Positions 42,123 through 53,341 of a DNA stretch of 64,000 nucleotides are shown piece after piece. The translations under genes were made by a program, and so were the position numbers. This DNA comes from Cyrtodaria siliqua. Taxonomy: Eukaryota > Mollusca > Bivalvia > Adapedonta > Hiatellidae. The stretch is taken from contig JAWPHD010001135.1 in NCBI GenBank assembly GCA_037043455.1, positions 124,001 to 188,000 of the forward strand, in the 5' to 3' direction. How positions within the stretch are numbered: position 1 is the stretch's first letter; the number at the start of each line of letters is the position of its first letter. Under the pieces are notes generated by a model. It saw only the letters and a program-made list of their open reading frames with translations, had not been told where the DNA came from and made no database searches.

Positions 42123-42800
42123 CCAATAGATGGCACAACGTACCTTTTCCGTGCATTTGTTTTCTTGATGTCCAAACCTCTGTCATTTGAAACATAGCAG
42201 TGGATTTGGACTTCGACTTTAACTTGGAGATGTGCAACCCTCAGTATTCGTGGCATTTTACTGGGGTAGACAAAGTATGAACGCATATATTTGTTTGGAA
42301 TTTTTGTGTTTCTATATACCGATAACTTTCTGAGCTTTCAGTTCTTCCACTATATTCTCCTCTGAAACTCTGAAGAGATCCGGACAGGTGATGACTCCCT
42401 TCGATGTATTCGTGTGCATTTAGCGGTATATTGAAGAAAGAGTTTAGGTTTTGGAGATTATCAGAGTGTCGCTTTTTGTCTGTTTGGATAAGAGAGGTAC
42501 CATTTTTTCATTATTTGTTAAGTTTGTTTTACATTCATTGCAATGTCTTGAATCGTTTTTGAATGATGAAATGCGATACTTTTCCTAATGGTGTGTATTT
42601 GTCTAAAGATGAAAATAGTAGAAAACATGAAAAGATTTGTGATTGATGGATTTCTCCTTCAGATTCATCAGTGTCGTTAATTAGTTTAAAGAGTTTTGTA
42701 TTTCGTTCAGTACCCATATCGTAAAATAATGCAATTCGACAGTGTGGTTCACCACCCACCTCGGTGCTATATATGGAGTGGATCTCCTGCTAGCGCCAGT
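42120..42800 (-). pseudogene. LINE ORF1 (gag-like) with zinc knuckle
   Basis: The minus strand gives YTPLGKVSHFIIQKRFKTL, VITCPDLFRVSEENIVEELK, AQKVIGI and CFK-TGA-QRFGHQENKC, then KVRCAIYW. CxxC-x-FGH-x4-C is a gag-type knuckle whose second Cys codon is TGA (42183-42185). Other stops and shifts occur, so it is a pseudogene. It was the target of the LINE tail next to it. Confidence 0.7.
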
Positions 42801-45215
42801 GGTACCATAAATGTGATATTCTAAAAATACTGTGTTTGTTAGATTGATCCGTTAGGTCACTGCTTTCTAGTAGATACACGATGGTATGAAGTAGGTTACA
42901 AAGACAGAACTACAAGTAATACATAGTAACCCTAGGGCAAAGCGTCACCAACCGATTGATCGTACGGACCGAAGTGGTGTGTTGTAACGTTGAGATAACT
43001 TGCAGCTCTCCGCGTCACTCAACCACCAGGATTCCTTTCTCCCCCCACCCGGGACGCCATCTATGGTCAAAGTTGGGTTATTTATTCTTTTTGTGTGTGT
43101 CAGTGGTAGGGGTTCGGGGCGGATGCAGTGGGGATTAAACTAGCAATACCCATCTGAAAAAAAAACATTCGGCAAATTCACCCGTACCGATAGTGTGTTG
43201 GGTGGGAGTTGGCCGAAAACGGTATAGCGTGTCCGCCAAAACAAAATGTGTTCCACTTGTTTTTTGAAAAATAGGAATTTTAAGTCGGAGAAAACGGCCT
43301 AAAATGACTGTCTGTATTTATTCTATTTTTTTTGTACTATAAAATGTGTATTTATTTGTTTTAATCGAGTATTGATGACACTTTTCCAACATCCAAATTT
43401 ATGCATACATTTTGTGTGCATTTATCAATTAAATACTCGAAACTCTTGACCTGTTTAGTAAACAAACAAAAACCTTCCTACGTTTCTTATCTGGTAATTT
43501 TTCAATATGAGAGCTTTGTTCTATAGGGAAATTACACTGCTGCATTATCCGTACTTGGTTTAAAATAAGCGTCTATGGATCACCGCTAAATGGAGTTATA
43601 AAACGTATAGCAATGCCTTATGGGATTGATTGATGTGAATATGGGATTGTTTTTAACGATAAGTAGAGATCCGTTATCACGGAATCAACATTATTGTATT
43701 TGTGTTTTAAAAGGATGAATAAAGGAACGTAAAAAGCTATTGTGATTATTTATTAAAAATAAAGTCAATGACCGATAACTGAAAATAAATAATAGGAAGA
43801 GAATCCAAAATTCACAACAGGCGTCTCTTTAAACACTATTATTGCGTTACGCTGCATAAAAAGTAATTTTTCAAGAGGATGTTCGTCATAAAACATATGT
43901 AGTAGAGTTTGCCCGAATATCAGATTTTTCTATAGACCTTCACCTAGTGTCATGCCACTACAACCGTTTCGTTATAAATGTGTCTAATGGATTTAGATGT
44001 TCAGGCACTTTTTGAAATGGTAAATGCATGCTGACAGAATCAGACACGACACATTAATCAAACGTCGTAATTTACGGCAGGCACAACTTAGTTAAGCAAT
44101 AAGGGATGCGTGCTAACCGATAAAAAAAATAGGGGAAAAAATAAAATGGATGATTTCTCCCAGGTAAAAGGTATCCAGTTGCTAGCTTTTAGATCAGACT
44201 GTACCAATCACCAACCAATCAGCGGGCAGGGAAAAAGTTCCAGTGTAAATTCGGAGCTATTACACAGAACCTCTTAACTTTGATTGGTTGTCAAGGTAAT
44301 CAAACCAAAAACCTTGCTAAAAAATTAAAATTCAACTTTTGAAGAGTACTTATAAACGTTAAATCATACATTTGTGCAATGTATTCATAATGTGTTGCAT
44401 AATCAAAGAAAGAAGTATATTTTACATTTTCTTCATGTTTCTACATGCAAGTAGTTGGGTCAGCACCATCCGACCCAAACAGCTTTTTCAAAACATACTC
44501 AATGTATGGCTTCTGTATGTTTTTTTGATAAAACTAAGATAGGTCTTTCAAAACAAGTAATAAAAAATATAGCTTCCTATATTAGGGAACTCCGTATAGA
44601 GCTTAGAGCTATAAGGTAGGCCTATGGAAAATGAATGGGTGTAGTGACCTTTATCAGAATGTATTTTGTTTAATAACAATGAATTGCGTGGGAACATTCA
44701 TTCGTTATTAATGTAATAAGATAGTTTTTGTTGGATACTTGAAAATTATTCCATCTATTGCTATTATCTAGAGCAGTAAAAGTCGAAGATATCACAGCAC
44801 GATGCAAACATTTTGTCAGCATAAATAATGGAATTTGTATTACAAGTGATTATAACTATTGCCTTCTCCATTAATTTACAAAACGAAACCCAGCCAATAT
44901 CAAAATCAATTTCACAGAAAGTTCCAATACTCAATACTGGTGGAAGGCTTATAAACTTATAAACGAAAATTTACCAAAATATAAATCAATTTCATATAAA
45001 GTTCTGATACTAAGTATTGATGGAAGGCATATAAACAGCTAGGATGCACGGTTCAGTTCGAATCCCGTGTTGAGTTAACTATGTTACAATGATTAGGACA
45101 TAGGTATTTTTTGTTATCGATGGTGCTACAACGAACGACGGATAAAAATGATGTCCTGGTATAGGTTTCTCACCTTATATACAGGTTTACGGCAATGTTT
45201 TACAAGGTTAAATGT
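42801..45215. other. Long stretch without recognisable genes
   Basis: AT-rich. A diverged duplication lies at 44,885-45,020 (CAATTTCACAGAAAGTTCC / CAATTTCATATAAAGTTCT; TGGTGGAAGGCTTATAAAC / TGATGGAAGGCATATAAAC). Nothing else is supported. Confidence 0.5.
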
Positions 45216-45217
45216 GT

Positions 45218-45346
45218 TGAACCTCTCCCATTGTCTTTAGGTACACGCCCACTGGCCTTATGAACCTCTCCCATTTTATTTAGGTACACGCCCACTGGCC
45301 TTATGAACCTCTCCCATTGTCTTTAGGTACACGCCCAGTAGCCGTA
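45218..45346 (+). repeat. 43-bp tandem repeat, three units
   Basis: GAACCTCTCCCATTGTCTTT, AGGTACACGCCCACTGGCCT, TAT. Confidence 0.92.
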
Positions 45347-45444
45347 GGTACAGCTATAGCATCTATAAGGCTTGTATACACGTGATTGATATGTTTTGTT
45401 TCTAAGCTCGTACTAATCTAACCAATACGTTATATAATATAATC

Positions 45445-45562
45445 GATACGTCTTTAGGCTACATCTACGGAGCCCCGCAGGTGACTTGCTGAAAAAATAA
45501 TTTAGTAGAGCGTGCGAACACTGTAGCTGTAGCTACAGTGTTCGCACGCTATAGTAGCCGTA
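45445..45562 (+). repeat. GTGCGAAC hairpin element
   Basis: GGAGCCCCGCAGGTGAC and AATAATTTAGTAG are followed by AGCGTGCGAACACTGTAGCT and its perfect inverse. A related antisense copy is at 49,860-49,990. Confidence 0.8.
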
Positions 45563-45682
45563 AACTGAAAATGGCATTATTAAAGATGGGTTTAGCACAA
45601 TACAAGGCAATGTTTACAGTTTATGTTTATTGGAATATATTGGCCACGGCTTCAACAAAATAAAATATAAAACATATTCATG

Positions 45683-45825
45683 TACTTTATGAACCCTGGG
45701 TACAGCAGTTCACAAAGACAAATGTACCTAATATAGAAGATAAAATGTGTAGGTAATTAAACATATGTATGTACTTTATGAACCCTGGGTACAGCAGTTC
45801 ACAAAGACAAATGTACCTAATTGAA
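45683..45825 (+). repeat. About 85-bp direct duplication
   Basis: ATGTACTTTATGAACCCTGG, GTACAGCAGTTCACAAAGAC and AAATGTACCTAAT occur twice. Confidence 0.92.
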
Positions 45826-46029
45826 AGCTCTTGCATTGAAAATGTCAAAATTCTTATTAACTACACAATAAGTAATTGCTGTGACCGCGAAAAACTGCCA
45901 CATGTCATGCAGTCCTGCGTGACACCGCCACACATGGGGGAAGCGGGACACAGCTTAGAGACTAGACTAAATGCAACATGGTTTAAATATATACGACAAA
46001 GCTGAGTGGCCAACAAAAACTATTTAAAA

Positions 46030-46265
46030 TAAAAACCTCAAATAGAGGAAATGGCTGACGCAAATGTCTCGCCAAAAATAAAAATGCCTCAAATAGAGGA
46101 AATGGCTGACGCAAATGTCTCGCCAAAATAACAAACGCCTCAAATAGAGAGCGCAAAGAGAAAAAAGCCTCAAATAGAGACTGCCTCAAATAGCGGCAAC
46201 ACACTCCTCAAGTAGAGGAAATAGCTGAAGCAAATGTCTCGACAATATAAAACAAAAACGTCTCG
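46030..46265 (+). repeat. Tandem CCTCAAATAGAG repeats
   Basis: CCTCAAATAGAGGAAATGGC and TGACGCAAATGTCTCGCC occur in two good units, followed by shorter decayed units (GCCTCAAATAGAGA, CCTCAAGTAGAGGAAATAGC). Confidence 0.85.
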
Positions 46266-46372
46266 AAATTGAGAACGTTCAAAATAAAATTCTTCAATAG
46301 AGACTGCAACAGTATTAGCAAACTCCCGACATGTACACACTAACAGTCACATTGCCAGAGGGGTAAACATTG

Positions 46373-46515
46373 TTATTCATTGTTTAAAAGTGAAAGAAAA
46401 TAATGCAGCCCGAGACGTAGGTTTTGCAAGAATACTTTATTGCCTTGGTCGGACAAATGAACTTTGCCCGAATACAAATGCAAATTTGACTCGGCTATTT
46501 CCGGGTATTTTATAT

Positions 46516-46565
<50 letters not shown>

Positions 46566-46910
46566 TTAATCACTTCTGTAGCCGCCTTACTATTAACCCT
46601 AACTCTCACACGTTCTAAAGCTGAATGAGATAACTCATCCCGCCAAACTAAACGCGGAAGAATTTGTGACCACACAATAAAAACTCCAGGTATTATAAGG
46701 TCTTTGATCTTGTTTAAGGTTTTAACCATTTGGTGCCTTAATTCTGCAGCTGGTACTTGACCTATATCATTACCGCCACAGTGCAACAAGGTACATTAGG
46801 AGGGTCTTCAATAGTCAACAGTAGTTGGAGTCTCTTCTCGACCTGGCGCCATCTCAATTCCATTGTGTTCAAATGCAGGAACACTCAATATATGTCTTTA
46901 TAAGACAAAC
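46373..46910 (-). pseudogene. SGNH-hydrolase-like protein with a 46-base C run
   Basis: The frame from 46,789 reads LHCGGNDIGQVPAAELRHQM, PGVFIVWSQILPRLVWRDEL, RVRVNSKAA, poly-Gly, KYPEIAESNLHLYSGKVHLS and DQGNKVFLQNLRLGL. GGND and DxVHLS-type motifs are those of SGNH/GDSL-fold proteins; here the catalytic D of DGVHLS reads SGKVHLS. Frameshifted sequence upstream (KELIELCFNIGLSYKDILSV) resembles the N-terminal part of integrase-type transposon proteins. The homopolymer adds about 15 glycines. The catalytic function is doubtful. Confidence 0.6.
46517..46562 (+). repeat. Poly-C run, 46 bases
   Basis: A pure cytosine run inside an ORF. Its exact length may be an assembly artefact, as such runs sequence poorly. 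Confidence 0.9.
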
Positions 46911-47189
46911 CTATATTGAAACATAATTCAATAAGTTCCTTCATGTCCACCATGATGTATTAACATACCATAACAGTATAACAGTACTCGTATCTACGAA
47001 GGCCCATTTGACTAACTTTTATTTCACTTCCTAATTCCTAATTCCGAATTCTGAATTCCGAATTATGTAAATCTTTTAAATATTGGATATTGTACATTGG
47101 AAACCCCAGGGGTCGTGGGTTTAAATCTCACATGAGGCATATTTTTTTCTTGCTATGCCCCCACCCCCGAAAGGAGGGGGGCATATGTA

Positions 47190-47407
47190 GTTCTCCTGGA
47201 GATGAATTTCATTTTTTATTTGAATGCACATTATACAACGATCTGAGATCTACATTGTTTAAAAAGTACTTTTCGAAAAACAGCAACATGTTCAAAACTA
47301 TAGAATTATTTCAGTCAGAATATAAGCAACAATTACGAAACTTAGCCACATATGTATTTAAAGGATTTGAAAAAAGAAAAAGTATTATCTGTGAAAACTC
47401 CCAATAA
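47190..47407 (+). pseudogene. LINE C-terminal fragment
   Basis: GDEFHFLFECTLYNDLRSTL, FKKYF, KTIELFQSEYKQQLRNLATY, VFKGFEKRKSII and stop. HF-x-FEC-x-LY-x-DLR is the end of a CR1/Jockey-like ORF2. Just upstream, GGTCGTGGGTTTAAATCTC (47,109) resembles a decayed tRNA box B, and TATGCCCCCACCCCCG (47,154) a start of the tandem-core family. Confidence 0.75.
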
Positions 47408-47835
47408 CAATTATGTTGGTGTTTTTATTTAACACGCTCCGTGCAACATAGAGTTATAATATATCATGTATATCAAAATTCAGAGAGAAGCTGTTAAACA
47501 ACAGTATTGTAATACTTAAAATGTTCATATCTTAAAAACACTTGTTACTAAAGAATAACGCATTTCATGTGTGACATTGTTAGATTAATATAACATTGTA
47601 TTTTATAAACATGATTCTAAGTAATATTTATATTAACACTGTCACAACGCCATTGATATAATAGAAAAGTTTGTTATAAAAGTGTTTAAAACTGTGCTCA
47701 AGAGTCATATATGACTTATTGCATAATATGTATGTACTTTGTAAGGTTTATCTGGGATGGCCTCGACCGTAATAGACCTATAACGAGGCTAATAAAAGTT
47801 ATTCTTCTTCTATAGTAGTCACACTGTCAGTTAGT
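47408..47835. other. No recognisable features
   Basis: AT-rich LINE 3' flank; nothing assigned. Confidence 0.4.
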
Positions 47836-47841
47836 ACTTCC

Positions 47842-48000
47842 GTCCGTCCGTCCGTCCCCTCCCCTCCCCTCTCCTATCCTCTCCTCTCCTCTCCTCTCCT
47901 CTCCTCTCCTCTCCTCTCCTCTCCCCTCCCCTCCCCTCCCCTCCGCTCCCCTCCGCTCCCCTCCCCTCTCCTCTCCTCTCCTCTCCTCTCCTCTCCTCTC
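47842..48000 (+). repeat. Pyrimidine microsatellite (CTCCT)n / (CCCCT)n
   Basis: About 150 bp of CTCTC and CCCCT pentamers, one strand pure purine. ORFs over it are artefacts. Confidence 0.93.
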
Positions 48001-48028
48001 GCATGGGACCAATTATGAACCGTCTTCA

Positions 48029-49107
48029 TTGCGTGGCTTTTTGGGTAGCTTTGAACGACACTTGAGAGACCATTCATATGGGGTATCACTGATAACTGGC
48101 CAGGAATTCATTAAACTGAAACAAGTGTTGCAGGCCAAACAAAAAGAACTGAAAAGTGAAGGTCTCGGAAACCAGGCCTTTTTCGATCCCATAACCGATC
48201 AAGAAATTGAAACCCTTTGGGATACGAATAAGCTAGGCGGTTTGTCACCTGAAAGTATTATTAATACACTGTGGTTCTTCAACACCGTTAATTTTGGCCT
48301 GAGGGGGAGTGACGAGCATAGGGACATGTGTTGGGGCGATTTGAAACTCTGCAAGGACGATGAGGGTCTGGAATATCTAGAGTTTCAGGAGCGCCAGACT
48401 AAAACCAGACAGGGTGCGAATCCACGGGATGTGAGAACTGTGAAGCCAAAAATGTGGGCCAATGTGGACAATCCAGAACGCTGTCCCTTAAATGTGTATA
48501 AAATGTATGCCAGCAAGCGTCCGTCAGATTATTGCAAACCCTCTGACCCGTTTTACATCGCAACACACACCATGCAATCTCAAATGAGGTGCGGGGATCA
48601 ATGGTTTAAACGACAACCTATTGGACAAAATAAACTTACCTCCATTATGAAGCGTATGGTGAAATCTGCGGGCTTATCGGGTGACAAACGGCTGACAAAC
48701 CACAGCGCTCGAAAGCACCTCGTACAGAAACTTTCTGAAAACAACGTCCCGGCGAACCAAATCGCTCAAATCAGCGGCCACAGGAGGATTGAGTCCATAA
48801 ACAACTACAGTCATCTGAGTGAAATGCAACACAAAAACAATCCAACATCCTTACTAATACTAACACTAATGCTTATCCAGTTCAGTTTAATAACCAACTC
48901 GCAATGACAAAAAACACGATGTCCTCCGCGAATCAGTCTTCAAACTACACTTTCCATGGCGGTTTAAACAACATGTTCGCTGGCAACATATTCGGTGGCA
49001 CATTTAATAATAACATTGCTCCTGCAACAAACACTATGCTTCCACAAGCTCCCACAGTGCAAAAACGTAAACGAGCTGTCATTTCGAGCGACTCGGATTC
49101 CGATTAA
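48029..49107 (+). CDS. Crypton/DUF3504-type tyrosine recombinase, one frameshift
   Basis: The first ORF (48,029-48,907) has the catalytic set of tyrosine recombinases: R92 (NFGLRGSDEHRD), H225-x-x-R228 (NHSARKH), H251 (SGHRR) and Y260 (NNYSHL). The helix order matches the DUF3504 domain found in Crypton transposons and in host genes derived from them (KIAA1958/ZMYM/QRICH1 group). The shared tail HGGLNNMFAGNIFGGTFNNN and an RKRAVISSDSDSD nuclear-type end lie in the next frame (to 49,107). A one-base shift near 48,840 explains the split. The N terminus is cut by the microsatellite, so the DNA-binding part is missing. It is intronless and likely a transposon copy, though a host-gene retrocopy is possible. 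Confidence 0.85.
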
Positions 49108-49567
49108 TTTCTAAAACGTTAACTTTACACGGCACATGTATAATGTGTAAACTGTGACCTTCTAGCTGTGTTATGTGGGTCGTGTTATGACGTCATATAG
49201 AGACGTCATATTGAGACTTACTATAGCCTGTGCTACTTTGTTTATTTAGATGAAATCGTTATATTCATGATGACAATTGTACTATTTTGTGTTATTTGTC
49301 TATTGACATTGTTAATAAGAATACGTATATTACATAGCTGAAGTTGAACTGTTTAAATGTCTTTTTTATTTGGAACTACTTTCTCCCGCCCACACTTACC
49401 AAATTGACGAAGTGGTTCGTCGGTTTAGTGTTGAATCAAAGTACTTGAAGAATTTGATTTAATTGCAAGTTTCTTGTCGTTTTTGCTCGCCAAAGGCTCG
49501 CTTAATAACAAATTCCTGAACTCGTTTAATAAAATTTTGTATGAAATGACAACTCATGTCAGATCCT

Positions 49568-49667
49568 CTATATATTATATTATATTATATTATATTATAT
49601 TATATTATATTATATTATATTTATTACATTACATTATATTATATTATATTATATTATATTATATTTA
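49568..49667 (+). repeat. (ATTAT)n microsatellite
   Basis: Twenty-odd ATTAT pentamers with an ATTACATTACATT interruption. Confidence 0.95.
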
Positions 49668-49859
49668 AGAAATAGAACATCGTTTACTGTGAATTATCGT
49701 TTAATATATCACGGTTTGGAGTTCAATTGTAAACAACAATTTCACGAGCCTCGGTCGATATCACTTTTCTCAGGTCGATAAATACACATATCGACCGAAC
49801 CTGAAAGGCAACAATTATTTTATTATTAAATCAAATTATTCATGTAATTTTAAATTTTG

Positions 49860-49992
49860 AAATCGGCTCTAATACAGTGTGCGAACGCTCTACTACAGCG
49901 TGCGAATTATCTAGCTACAGCGTGCGAACGCTTTAAATTATTTTTTCTGCATGTCCCCTGCGGGGCTCCGTATACAGCTGTCTCCGTACAAA
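49860..49992 (-). repeat. GTGCGAAC hairpin element, antisense copy
   Basis: CAGTGTGCGAACGCTCTAC, CAGCGTGCGAATTATCTAG and CAGCGTGCGAACGCTTTAAA, followed by GTCCCCTGCGGGGCTCCGTA. It mirrors 45,445-45,562 but the hairpin is rearranged into three GTGCGAA units. Confidence 0.78.
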
Positions 49993-50325
49993 AATCTATT
50001 TTGAGCCGATATCTTAACTCTTATTAATCGTTTAAACAATCTGAAAAAAAACCTTCTATCAGCAAAGCCTTATTAAATCCACAAACTCATGAAGAATAAT
50101 TAAGAATGGGCAAACAATATATATATACAAAAGGTCAAGAGGTGGCAAATCGGTAAATTTATACAAATATGTGTGTTCATCTTAAACATCACCTGTAACG
50201 TTTGACCAGCCAATATTTGATTATTTTCGTTATATGATGCACCCGACGTAAAAGGCACCCCTAAACATTTTAAATTATTTACTATTTCCAGTATCCAGTA
50301 TCAACAATCCTGTAATGAAATTCAA
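49993..50325. other. No recognisable features
   Basis: AT-rich; nothing supported. Confidence 0.4.
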
Positions 50326-50329
50326 GTTA

Positions 50330-50705
50330 TAAGGTACATACGTGCAGACAGACAATGTTAAAGCTGCGTTTTTGACAATGTGACCACCGTTTGTTTGTAT
50401 TACTCATCGACAGTGACCACATATCGTCAGAAATGTAATTTGAAATAGTGAGTTGATTTATGTGGTTCCACTTATGTATCAGGTGGCGTTCGAGTTTTGC
50501 GCGATTACTACGCGTTGAACACTTCTGACTTGCTTTCCGAGAACATCCCAAATTGAACTACGGTCCGGAGAACGTGATGGCAAATGCAAAATCCAAAATC
50601 TACGAGCAACCAATGAACAATGCATATTTGTTATTTCCTTTTTTTCACCAATATCTAATTTCACGTTTTGCCAAACAATACGTTATCAATTGGAACTCCA
50701 TAATA
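50330..50705 (-). pseudogene. Tc1-like transposase remnant
   Basis: The minus strand gives ILHLPSRSPDRSSI-WDVLGK, QVRS and, after shifts, LERHLIHKWNHINQLTISNY. SRSPD..WDVLG is the region of the last catalytic residue; the IE pair before WD is deleted. It is a different subfamily from the 10-kb copy. Confidence 0.72.
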
Positions 50706-51159
50706 ATGACAATGACATAGATTTCCAATGGATAGTCCAATTCAATACCAGAATAATCGCAGTCAGTCAAGTCAAAAGCAAAACTAATTCCCCTTATCTA
50801 TGAAACGTCTCAATTGCCTCTCATAAACAATGTGCATTCTATAGCGGTTACCATACACACCAGGATAATAATGACTATAATCGGTATCTCCAAAAAAAGA
50901 AAAATTGACATACCCTAGGTGAGAAAAGTGCACTATTTCTTTGTTGCATTACAGTCGCAATTGTTAAATATATAGCCAGTTACAAAAGTTCACCTCATTT
51001 GCAGTCACTTGGAGCCTTTTAGTACAATACAATAATACAAATAATAACCATTCTACTTAAGATCTTCATAACAAGTAAAATATTGCAATTCTACTCATCA
51101 TAATGAGAGAAGAGAATTTGTCTTTCGTATGATTTTTTAATGTAAAACAAAAACTATTC

Positions 51160-51300
51160 TAAGACACCGTCATAAACGTGACGTCATTTAGCATTATTTC
51201 AAAGCGTTTGTGAGTCAAAACTGTCAAAACCACTAAAATACGTTAGAAATGGGTTAACCGGTTTTGAAAAGTTGACTTTTGCGACAGTATATCCGTCGTT
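51160..51300 (-). repeat. MITE terminus related to 9.06 kb
   Basis: GTGACGTCATTTAG, CAAAGCGTTTGTGAG, AAATACGTTAGAAATGGGTT and TTTTGCGACAGTATA are the inverse of the 9,064-9,175 sequence. Confidence 0.7.
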
Positions 51301-51565
51301 TAACGGTCGCAAGTCGCGTTTAACGGCTTTTCTAAGGTGTCATCATTAAACGCTATTTGCGACCATTACACGACTGATCAGTATATCCCAGAATTCAAAT
51401 TTTCAATACATTTAGCGCTAATGTTTCTGTTCTGACTCTGAGCAAACATTAGAAGCATAACAGAACATATTCTTTATTTATGATTCTGATTATCTATATA
51501 TAACATGTTTACATATAAAGGACATTAAGCGAGATGTAATTTCATACATTCAGCAATAACATGCA
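51301..51565. other. No recognisable features
   Basis: TTTAACGG occurs twice near 51,300-51,330; otherwise unassigned. Confidence 0.35.
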
Positions 51566-52575
51566 GCACAAGTCTAAAGCGTAATTGTCTAAACTGCCGT
51601 TAGTGGAAAAACACACACGCTTTATTATTGTTACCATGGTTACAGGTTAAAAATGTATTTTTTCTCGAGCAAAGGTGCTTGGAATGATAGCAATACGCTT
51701 ATCTTGTTGATAAGGTTTTGAGGTACAGTTGTATATATATTGCATAAAAGCCATAGGTACTTTTTGTAGAAACTAGACGTTTATTGCAAGTTTTATGAAA
51801 AACATCAAATTAATTTCATATTTGTCATATGTTTATCACAATATTGTTGGCAAAAAGACAAGAAGTTAAACCTTTTGAAATGTTTGTAGTGGTACAGACA
51901 CTAGATTAGAACTGGAGTATACGAATAAGTGCTCCGGAGATTCAGAAATGAAACATTGTCGTAATAAAGGCGTCATTTTTAACATTACTAGCTGCTAGAT
52001 CAGCAGTAACAAATACAAATGTGCTAACAAATACAAATGTGCTAGATCAGCAGTAACAAATACAAATGTGTTATGAACATTCCTGAATTCCCGATTTCAA
52101 GTCACAAAACGAAAACCTAGGTCTTGGAGGAATTAAAGATGGGTTTGCTGTATACAGTTTAAATGCGGGTTCTACGATTTAAATAACTGAGCTTTTCCAA
52201 GTAGAAACGGAGTTCTGGTCCGCATATTTTCTACGTTACCAATTTATACTGACAACCTCAATTGATTGGGCGGTCTGAGCACGAAATCCATCAAAATCAC
52301 TGATGACAATCTATACTGTAGACTTTGAGAAAACAAATGCCGAATATGTTTATCTATAATATCAGAATTACCATTGATGACCTGACCAGTGATGACTTGA
52401 CCAACCAAAGTATAGCAAACGCTCCATTGTCGGTAAATATTGTCGTTAAAGTGCAGTAGATGTCGTATCTGCAGGTGTTTCATCAATTTTAACTCTGGTA
52501 TATGTCTAGCTTTCCTTCTCAAGAAATACTGAGCCATAAATGGTCCTTGAGCAAATATAAATTGTTGTCTCATTG
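51566..52575 (-). pseudogene. Decayed Naiad-like element keeping the RT TGA codon
   Basis: From high to low coordinates the minus strand gives ARHIPELKLMKHLQ, HFNDNIYRQ, a shortened VCYTLVGQVITG segment, FVFVTADLAASNV, then TGA-RLYYDNV and SYTPV, and finally remnants of the TFLACNN and AFSTYGSLDNY region. It matches the 1.1-4.3 kb element in order but is far more decayed and has internal deletions. The TGA at 51973-51975 is at the same codon as 3059-3061. Confidence 0.75.
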
Positions 52576-52689
52576 CTATTATCACATATTTACAATGGAA
52601 TGAACAAGTATGCAACATATATGTCGTGTTATAACTTCCAAACTTTACTTTTATTTAGCTGTATTACCTTCTTAATACACAGGTGCATT

Positions 52690-52922
52690 ACATCCCTTAT
52701 ACTGATTTTAAAAGTTGTTTTAACATATTTATTCGTAACTCTTGGCAAGCCGCTTGAGATTTGTCAATAATAAACTCCATTCAATTAAACCGTTACTCGG
52801 AGAATGGCGTTCTTCTAGTAGACCCATTCGTCGAGAAGAAGTTGTCCTAGCCCGGTGCAGGATAGGGCATACACGTTATACTCATTCATATATATTACAA
52901 GCTGAGCAATTACCAGAATGTA
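52690..52922 (+). pseudogene. I-like LINE tail, left part
   Basis: YTDFKSCFNIFIRNSWQA, KPLLGEWRSSSRPIRREEVV, LARCRIGHTRYTHSYILQAE and QLPEC, then interrupted by the palindrome. Confidence 0.85.
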
Positions 52923-53341
52923 CACTTCTCAAAACTGCTAACTACACCGCTACGTTTTGGGTTATATATATCGATGGGTTGAATGTTTTTCAATAAAATA
53001 AAAAGGAAATACCAATTCATTCATTTTTACATCATTTCATTTTATTTTTTTCATGGGCAATGCTAGAACTAAACCACAATAAGCAATTACAAACGACCCA
53101 TGTAAACACTAAAATCACACTTTTCATTTCTTGTTCATAAAAGTGTGACTTTAGTGTTTACATGGGTCGTTTGTAATTGCTTATTGTGGTTTAGTTCTAG
53201 CATTGCCCATGAAAAAAATAAAATGAAATGATGTAAAAATGATTGAATTGGTATTTCCTTTTTATTTTATTGAAAAACATTCAACCCATCGATATATATA
53301 ACCCAAAACGTGAGCGGTGTAGTTAGCAGTTTTGAGAAGTG
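52923..53341 (+). mobile_element. 419-bp near-perfect palindrome (foldback MITE), TA duplication
   Basis: CACTTCTCAAAACTGCTAAC to the inner ATGGGTCGTTTGTAATTGC arms are inverse copies over about 200 bp each, with very few differences. The loop is near TTTCTTGTTCAT. TA flanks at 52921-52922 and 53342-53343; removing the insert and one TA restores the LINE codons. Confidence 0.95.

Noticed and set aside
45769..46005. 78-codon ORF after the 85-bp duplication
   Set aside because: No similarity recognised; it begins inside a repeat and has no coding signature.
47827..48089. Minus-strand ORFs rich in RGEERRGE
   Set aside because: They are translations of the (CTCCT)n microsatellite.
49474..49668. 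ORF with repeated YYIIL
   Set aside because: A translation of the (ATTAT)n microsatellite.
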